Assembly: GCA_949987705.1 (NCBI GenBank)
Contig: CATLJY010000142.1
Span: 62,001-126,000, forward strand
DNA length: 64,000 bases
Reading direction: 5' to 3'
Origin: Thereva unica
Taxonomy: Eukaryota; Arthropoda; Insecta; Diptera; Therevidae
Part shown: one piece after another, positions 57,126 through 64,000 of the stretch
How the letters are laid out: each line of letters starts with the position of its first letter
Numbering within the stretch: the stretch's first letter is position 1
Notes under the pieces: generated by a model
Told to the model about the DNA's origin: nothing
Database searches by the model: none
Seen by the model: the letters and a program-made list of their open reading frames with translations, nothing else
Made by a program: the position numbers and the translations under genes

Positions 57126-58969
57126 TGTAACGGTCGGAATTATTATTTATTTGGGTGGGGAAATTTATTTTGGAAATCACCTTGTAGGTAATGGGAAATT
57201 TATTGTAAATCACTTTGGAGGAAAAGGAAAAATTTAAAACGAGGTAGGCGAGAACAAAAAAATAATTGGTTGAGTCAGGAAAAAAATTGAAAAAAATCAG
57301 TCAGGAAGTGAGTTCCGAGAGTTTTTGGGGGAGAGGAAGCAAGTTTTGTTCGATGTCCAGTGCATGAAGAAAAAAATAAATTGAGATTTTTTGTTTTCGC
57401 GATTAGGACATTTGTTCCTCCTCCGGTTATATAGTTTGTTCGTGTTATATATCTAAATATAAAAAAAAACGAAATACCCCGAGTGAAAGTTCTGTTTGCC
57501 AAATTCGTGAACCTCCCATCCAAAGTTTTGAGGGACCAGCAGATCCGTGGTGCGGAAAAAGTTGGGGATTCACCAGGATAGGAGTCAAATCTATCTCCAT
57601 TATTTTTCAAAACTTCAACTGTGGGTGTTCGGACCAGCTTTGCAAAAACCATATCGTTGGCATATTTTGGGGATTGTATTTTGGTGATGGAATGAGGTTC
57701 TTCTAATTCATGACCCTGAGGCACAATATCGTGATTGGAGCGCAAGCCATCAAAAACAAGGAACTGGGGCAAGCAGAAGGCAGCAGTAACATATGCGGAA
57801 AAGTGTATTAACAAAACTAATACACCAGGTATATTTTTATTAACCTTGCTAGTGCGGAAGAAGAAAGTTCGGTGTTGGAGGTGACCAAAATAAATTAATT
57901 TCGAGCTACGTCTGGCCCTTATCACCTGGAGCGAGGTCAAGGCGAGAAGTGGGGAAAGTCTCACTCTGGGATAAGAGGCTGATATTTTGGTGACTGGTTG
58001 TTGGCCCGTGATTGTGTTCAAAAAAACCCCTAATTGATTACCGAATCACAAGGATCGGCTGGACATTTGGAGACTGAGCGAGTGCCTCAATACTTTTCGT
58101 TTGTCAAAGTTTCCCGTGCGGAGTTCGTTTAGCTGGGACATCAGATTGACAGGCACCATTTCCAACAAATTTTTCTTACTTTTTTTGCGCATTCATTATA
58201 AAATAAAGACACCTATTTATTATTATATAATAAAAACACCACGACACACACCTGACAACAACTTACTATAATTGTTCTAATTTTATTATTAAATATTGGC
58301 TTAAATTTTTTTATTTGCAACATAATTTTCTGGTTGTTTTCAAATAATTTATTCGTAATTATAATTGAACACGATATTTGTTGATACCACTTGTGAGTAA
58401 AACGAGGCGAAATTGGTACCAATACGACGCGTTTTACAAATCATTTAGCATACGGAAGTATCCCGACAGGGGAAATTGTAAATGTTTTTATTTTGAAACT
58501 GTAAATGTGTTGATCTATGATGACATTGTTCTAATCGTGTCCCATTGAATATTGATGTTACCTATTGGTGTTTCTAGTTATTTTGTTAATGTGTCTGAAA
58601 TAAACGAAAGAAAAATTTTTAAGTTATTAAGAATGAACTCAAGTTGTTAGATTTTTTTGGGAATGGTTGGGACGGATGCCTTCCTTTTCAGGGTTTGACG
58701 ATGATCGGGGAAGGATGATGGCGGAATTCAAGTTTACACAGTCACAGGTAAGTGGTGAACCAACCGCGGTAAGCCCCGGCCACACACCCCACGACCCCTC
58801 CGGCGAGCTAGATAACTCCGTGTGGCCGGCGTAGGAGTTCCGGATTTTCTTTTTATTTCTTATGTATGGTGTTGGCTCCTTGGCCATGCTCTTCCGGGCT
58901 TGTGGCTAAGGGGGTAACACCTCGCATAAGTGGCGCCCACTATTTAGATCGCGCCATTATGCTGTTACA
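57126..58969 (+). repeat. 3' LTR of element E (1844 bp)
   Basis: Same ends as the 5' LTR. It lacks the 11 bp GTCTCAGACGA-type segment near 58700. The 248-codon antisense frame (57275-58021) is translated identically. Confidence 0.9.
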
Positions 58970-58973
58970 GTGT

Positions 58974-59594
58974 TCTCACATTCCATGATCCGATTCGTGT
59001 CCTTGTTCGAAAAGCAAAGGTCGTCGTCGTGTTGTACATCCGGTTCCGAGGCATTGTTTGCCGATTCGTAGCAATGGTGTTTTTTATGGGAGCGGGTTGC
59101 TAACCCTCAGCCAAACCGACTTAAAACTCTGTTTTGTGGCGCAGAGAGTTCGCCATTCGCCCGTCTCCCGTTAGCTCCTTCCGAAGAAGTACCCCAGGGG
59201 GCACCGCGGGGAGGTGGGATTAGGACTTGCTAACAGGTCTGCTAGGTGTTTGTCTGCTGTGACTTTTCTTGGGTTTTGGCAGAGGTGGCAAATCGGGTGC
59301 CACCACTTTCCGAGGTCTTTGTTAGCCGTTTGCCCCCCATACAAACTTGGTACATATAATTAATTCTATTTCATTAAAGTTAATATAATCGACAAATTCT
59401 AATGATTGTATATGAAAGTTCGTCCATTAAGCTGTCTATAAATGAGAATATCCTTTTTTGGTCCTGAATCCTTTTTCGTCCTTTTTCGCAAAATGCATGA
59501 AAATTATTTTTAGTTTGCAAGGATTATGGTTCTAACATTCAAAATTCAATCCCATATATTTTTCCGTTTTGTCCCATAGCTTCGTCATACTGTG
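58974..59594 (+). other. 3' non-coding end of Transib T2
   Basis: No transposase motif remains. It contains a GC-richer section (59090-59340) of unknown nature and ends with the terminal repeat ...TTCGTCATACTGTG. Confidence 0.6.
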
Positions 59595-59651
59595 CATCGT
59601 CCTAAAAAATAAAATAAAATTATATTATACATATTAAAATCCAACTTACCT

Positions 59652-59775
59652 ATTTGCGTTCTGTTCGAACGCAACCAAAACGCCGCCCACCCAACACTGG
59701 ACGGATATCCAGCCCAGGCAACACTTCGCCAGCATCAGCACGAACAGAGTGGAAGCAAAGCGGCATTTTTTACTT
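59652..59775 (-). other. Candidate host exon with splice donor (weak)
   Basis: On the minus strand the sequence CGCAAATAG is followed by GTAAGTTGG, a perfect donor. Upstream the base composition is higher in GC than the surroundings. One frame from an ATG near 59740 gives MLAKCCLGWISVQCWVGG, a signal-peptide-like start running to the donor. The other frame has a stop at the donor. It is not assigned to any gene. Confidence 0.25.
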
Positions 59776-60299
59776 CAACTCACTTGTCTCTTTACCTTCC
59801 GTGAAAGCAGCATGGAATTCCTGAGTAGTGATTCAATTATTCTTCTGTAATTTGTTTTATAAGTTCTTTTGAAATTCCTGGTTGTAATGAAATTTAATTA
59901 ATGAATTTTATATTTGAATGAACCGTTGAAAAAATGAAAATTTTATATTAGAATAAAAAGTGTATATCAAAAAAAACTTTAATATGAGTTGTGAGTTTGT
60001 AGACAGTTAAAAAAGTTAAAATTATTTCCACATGGGTATGATCACAATGGTCCTTCGAGCCGGATTTCCTGCTACCCGGATTACCTGCTACTAATGGAAT
60101 TGAAAGTTCAGGAAAAATAAAGATTTTCCGAAAATTATAAAAAGGAGAAGGTGCATGTATCATTTTATCATTTTTTTTTTTTGTATAAAAAAGGAATTTA
60201 TACTAACCACGCTTTAATTTTAGAAGTATTCATGAAATACCGTAATACATACCGTACTTTGAAAATATTATGTATATATGTGTATATCTCCTTTGAAAA

Positions 60300-60500
60300 G
60301 AGAATTATTCTTGTTGCTGCTCTTTACTTAAACTAAATTGTTGCTGTTGCTCTTTACTTTGGAAAAATAGAAAAAAGAGAATTATTTTTTGTTGCTGCTC
60401 CTTATTTAAACTAAACTGTTGCTGCTGCTCTTTACTTTGGAAATGGAAAAAAGAGAATTATGTTTTTTCTGTTGCTCTTTATTTAAACTAAATTTAAATT
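60300..60500. repeat. Tandem repeat, unit about 75 bp
   Basis: GAATTAT...TTGTTGCTGCTCTTTACTT...AAACTAAA...TTTGGAAA repeats about two and a half times upstream of the BEL/Pao gag. 59600-60684 otherwise shows no gene; an LTR of the BEL/Pao element should lie here or further left but I could not delimit it. Confidence 0.7.
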
Positions 60501-60684
60501 AGTGACATTTACAACATTTTTTAAGGGAATTATTATGATATTTATTGTGAAAGTGAAACGACTTTTTCCCAAACTAAGTTTATTGGTTAAATCTAGGAAC
60601 ATTTAAAATAACTACCGTTGTAAAATTGAATATCACGTGTTGTATAACATTCCGTTACTTCCTTTATTTGATTGAGCTCCCGCG

Positions 60685-62023
60685 TTGATGAACATGTCCG
60701 TCCCAGCGGAGCGCGAACCAGACCCAACCCCAAGATACAACACAGAAATGGAAGTGTTAGTAGCGCAACAAGGGCAAGCACAGCTACAGCTAGCTAAAAT
60801 CCAACAAAATTATAAAAAGACAGCCAAGGTAAATTTGACAAAAGGTTATTTGCAAGGCCGCTTCATTTTGCTAGACGATTCGTTTAAAACTTTCCGTAAC
60901 ACCCACCGAGTTATAATTCAACTTGCTACTACCGCAAATATTCCACTTAGTGAAATTGACTATTTCGAAAGTGACCAGTATAGTACGTACGAAAACTTAT
61001 ATTTAGAAATAAAGGGTAACATTTTAGACATTATGCCCAGTGACGCCCATGTTGAGAGTGTTTCAAATGTTTCCCTTCTTCCCGAAAGAACCCCCGAAGT
61101 CAAGTTACCTCGAATAAAACTACCCACATTTTCAGGAAAATATACGGATTGGATTCCCTTTAGAGATCTGTATATTGCTGTGATCCACACTAACCTCCAT
61201 CTCACTCAAGCTGAAAAGTTTCAAAACTTGAAAAGTTCGTTGACCCAGGAAGCGGCACAAGGGATAAAGCATATAGCAATTACAGACTCAAATTACGATT
61301 TAGCCTGGCAAACCCTAACCAGTCGTTACCATCACACCAAAATGCTTGCCGATGCTCATTTGAAGGGGCTATTTAACTTTCCCGTGATTACACAACCAAC
61401 CGCGTTGAATGTTAAGCGACTAATTGATAAGACTAAAGAAAGTTTGTTTGCTCTAAAGAATCTAAACATCCCAGTGGATTCCTGGGATGCTATAATAGTA
61501 TTTATGATTACTCAACGATTAGGTGGTGAGACCCGAAAGAATTGGGAGCAGTCCTTAAATTCCTCCATGGAGATACCCCGACTAGAAGCACTGTACTCGT
61601 TTTTGGAAGCTACCTTTAGATCTCTTAAAGCCGTAGGCAACATTAGGCCAAATTTACACACTAAAGTTAGCATTAGACCACAATTGGATCAAAACTTTAA
61701 ATATGGAAAAGGCAGTACCCGAATATTCCACACAAGCGTAGATCCTCCCTGCCCAGTTTCTTCAGAACCACATTTTTTGTATCTCTGTGAAATATTCAAA
61801 GGTTTCAATAAGGAACGAAAGGAAAACCTCATTAGAAAAAGCCGACTTTGTACTGTTTAGTTCCTGGTCACGTCGTAAAACATTGCAAACAAAGCACACA
61901 CTGTCGTAAATGTAATAAGAAACACGACACCCTGGTGCATTTTAATGCCGACCCGTCCCAAGGCTCACCGCAATCACAGAGGTTAACATTGACCAGTGCT
62001 AGTGACAACAATAATTCGCAAGT
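60685..62023 (+). pseudogene. gag: BEL/Pao gag
   Basis: The ATG at 60685 (a second at 60688) opens 391 codons. VKLPRIKLPTFSGKYTDWIPFRD (about residues 142-164) is the hallmark of Pao/BEL gag, followed by AEKFQNLKSSL and a region typical of the family. A TAG at 61858 stops it; the next bases in a nearby frame encode CLVPGHVVKHC and CRKCNKKHDTLVH, the CCHC-type knuckles, to about 62023. So the frame is broken just before the RNA-binding tail. Confidence 0.87.
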
Positions 62024-62029
62024 TTGATA

Positions 62030-64000
62030 TGGATCCACCAATCAAAATATCAACAGTACTCATTCCTATCTGGGAGATAATCCAGAAGTTCTTCTTGCAA
62101 CGGCAATAGTTAAAGTTGTCACCCCCGAACGTGAATTTAAATTGAGAGCATTGTTAGATCCAGGTTCCCAGTCATCATTCATAAGTGAGAATGCAGTACA
62201 GCGACTGAGACTACCAAAAAGGAATGTTCATCTATCACTCAATGGTATTGGTGAAATACCACTTGGGATGTGTTTTCTTGTGTGTTTCCAATCTGAATTT
62301 GACATCTGCTGTAAAAGCAAGGGCGTTTGTTTTACGCACGCTAACGAAAGTGCTACCTAGGCGGAAAATACATTTGAGTATTTTGCATACAAGGCCAAAC
62401 TTACCACTGGCTGATCCGGATTTCCATAACCCAAGTCCTATTGATCTATTACTAGGGTCTGATGTAAATGTGAATATATTACTAGAAGGTCAATACAAGT
62501 TAGCTGAAGGTCCCCTGATGCAAAACACCATATTCGGTTGGGTTATTCCGGTCCTATCATAGGCAGTAATAGAATATTTGATACACATACCAGTACCACT
62601 ACTTTGTTTACAGAAACGAACGTTGATGCTCTACTACGAAGATTTTGGGAGCAAGAGGAAATACCAGCAACAAGACTTTTAAGTTCAGAAGAAGCTTCCT
62701 GTGAAGAGCACTTCTTGAAATCGGGATTCATCAGGTCGGTTCGTAGTTTCCTTGCCCTTCAGAGCAGTTCTCCAAGGCTTGAATCCCCCCAAATTTTGGC
62801 GACAGTCAAACTAGCGCTTTAGCGCGGTTTATCCAATTGGAAAGAATGTTCAAGAGAAAGCCAGCCCTTAAAAAAGATTATGACAAATTTATGGAAGAGT
62901 ATGAAAGTTTAGGTCATATGACACTAGCTGGAAACTTGTAGCAAGACACCAGGAACTCTTCAAATTACTTCATCATCATGGAGTCTATCCGCATCATGGA
63001 GTCTATAAAAAATCGGATAATATAACAAAATTGAGAGTTGTCTTCGATGGATCTGCTCAATTACCTAATGGCACTTCATTCAATTCCGAGTTGTCTTCCG
63101 GCCCAGCCCTACAGAGCGAATTGTCCTCAAACCTTCTTCGTTGGCGCAAACATCGAGTAGCATTTTCTTGCGACGTAGAAAAGATGTTCCGACAAATATG
63201 GGTAAACCCAAAGGAAACCAGTTATCAATAGATTCTTTGGCGAAAAACAGCTTATAAGCCAATCTCAGTCTACAAACTGAATACAGTCACTTACGGAACA
63301 ACAAGTGCCCCTTATCTTTCAATTAGATGTTTACATCAACTAGCCAAGGACGAAGAGTTTCAGTATCCATTGGCCTCGAAGGTGTTATTAGAGGACACTT
63401 ACGTCGACGACATTACATCAGGCACCCATGATATTGACTCAGGAAGGGAACTACAGTTGCAGTTAAGGCAGCTTTTGCTGTCCGGAGGATTTCACATAAG
63501 GAAATGGAGATCCAACTCCAGCACGTTACTTTCGTTTCTTCCCCCCGAGGATCGAGACCCTTCAACCTTGTTAAATATTTATAGCCATCAGCCTATTAAG
63601 GCGCTAGGTATTTATTGGGACACTTTGCAAGACGAGTTCTGTTTTAAGGTAAATTTACCACAGTCAGCCCAGCCCACTAAAAGAAGTATATTGTCAGACA
63701 CAGCCCGATTGTTCGATCCACTTGGATGGTTAGCTCCCCTTATAATAATAGCGAAGATTATGTTGCTGAAGTTTTGGTTAGCTGGTTTATCCTGGGATGA
63801 CAAGATTCCAGAACATTTGAATTTAGAATGGCGTGACTTTCGAGACTCCTTACACAAAATTGAACATATCCGAATACCTCGGTGGATACAATTCTCCCAC
63901 CAGGTTAAACATTTCCATTTGCACGGATTCGCGGATGCGTCACAAAGTGCTTACGCTGCGGTAGTCTACTCTAGAATTATTGATGATTCAGATAGAATAA
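62030..64000 (+). pseudogene. pol: BEL/Pao pol (protease, RT, RNase H start), cut by window end
   Basis: The protease region has LLDPGSQSSFI near 62155 (the usual DSG is DPG), then a frame change and LLLGSDVNVN (about 62450). RT shows MRVVFDGSAQLPNGTSFN (63031), FSCDVEKMFRQI, a stop at 63229, then TYGTTSAPYLSIRCLHQLA and YVDDI (about 63402), RKWRSNS and ARLFDPLGWLAP. The frame is open to the end with FADASQSAYAAVVY, the RNase H start. Several stops and frame changes upstream make this copy inactive. The order and motifs are those of BEL/Pao; integrase would be beyond 64000. Confidence 0.88.

Larger units (their letters stand above)
52590..58969 (+). mobile_element. Non-autonomous LTR element E carrying a MIF4G-like gene
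   Basis: LTRs are 52590-54444 and 57126-58969, flanked by GTGT on both sides (52586-52589 and 58970-58973). They differ by an 11 bp indel and, where I compared, about one base, so the insertion is young. A tRNA-Lys-type primer site follows the 5' LTR. The 2.7 kb interior has no recognisable gag, protease, RT or integrase. It holds a 260-codon MIF4G-like ORF and a tRNA-Lys-like sequence. It must be moved by a partner element. Confidence 0.85.
42941..59594 (+). mobile_element. Transib (RAG1-like) transposon T2 with nested insertions
   Basis: The left end is CACAGTGTGACGAA. The right end in reverse complement is CACAGTATGACGAA. Both have an AAAACGGAAA block about 30 bp in. The 5 bp CATCG flanks both ends (42936-42940 and 59595-59599). 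Heptamer-like CAC termini and 5 bp duplications are the signature of Transib, the superfamily from which RAG1 and recombination signals derive. Net of insertions it is about 3.1 kb, the usual size. The transposase is in pieces (44088-45505 and 51762-52580). Confidence 0.88.

Overview
The window looks like a repeat-dominated stretch of an insect (at least arthropod) genome. It is AT-rich and eukaryotic, and nearly every recognisable coding sequence belongs to a transposable element: Ty3/gypsy, errantivirus-type and BEL/Pao LTR elements, APE-type LINEs, Transib (RAG1-like) DNA transposons, Helitron-type elements, MITEs and a tRNA-derived SINE. No intact host gene was found; the best host candidate is a possible short exon near 59652-59775 on the minus strand. 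I cannot name a species or order.

Layout, left to right. 1-259 and 12718-14185 are two halves of one minus-strand LINE (ORF1 with CCHC knuckles, ORF2 endonuclease). They are separated by a 12.5 kb composite insertion (260-12717) with Helentron-like ends. That insertion holds a 1.3 kb tandem duplication with a 569 bp MITE in each copy, a near-complete Ty3/gypsy element D (1664-8374, minus) with a SINE inside it, and a Ulp1/C48-like protease ORF (10123-11431). At 14186 an LTR element A begins. Its 5' LTR is broken by a TA-flanked MITE (14358-15318) and by a solo LTR (15812-17727) carrying a decayed Cdc48/VCP N-domain. A keeps a truncated pol (18244-20552), and its 3' LTR (20621-35032) is split by a 13.3 kb errantivirus-like element B (21445-34742). 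B has its own LINE (23738-27236) in gag and a Helitron-type element in its 3' LTR.

35033-41600 is a decayed minus-strand Mag-like gypsy element C, interrupted by a Transib copy T1 that itself carries a minisatellite-bearing Helitron-like element (37948-39288). A second Transib, T2, spans 42941-59594. It has CACAGT-type terminal repeats and a 5 bp target duplication CATCG, and contains a foldback element, a LINE dimer (with a MITE that itself holds another LINE), and a 6.4 kb LTR element E (52590-58969). The window ends in a BEL/Pao element (60685 onward, plus).

The most unusual unit is E. Its 1.85 kb LTRs are almost identical and flanked by GTGT. It has a tRNA-Lys-type primer site but no visible gag or pol. 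It carries an intact 260-codon ORF resembling the MIF4G domain of PAIP1-type translation factors, and a tRNA-Lys-like sequence ending in CCA. A related solo LTR at 15812-17727 carries a fragment of a different host gene (Cdc48/VCP). Together these suggest an LTR-retroelement family that picks up host mRNA and tRNA sequence. Family assignments rest on motifs read by eye; no database search was run.
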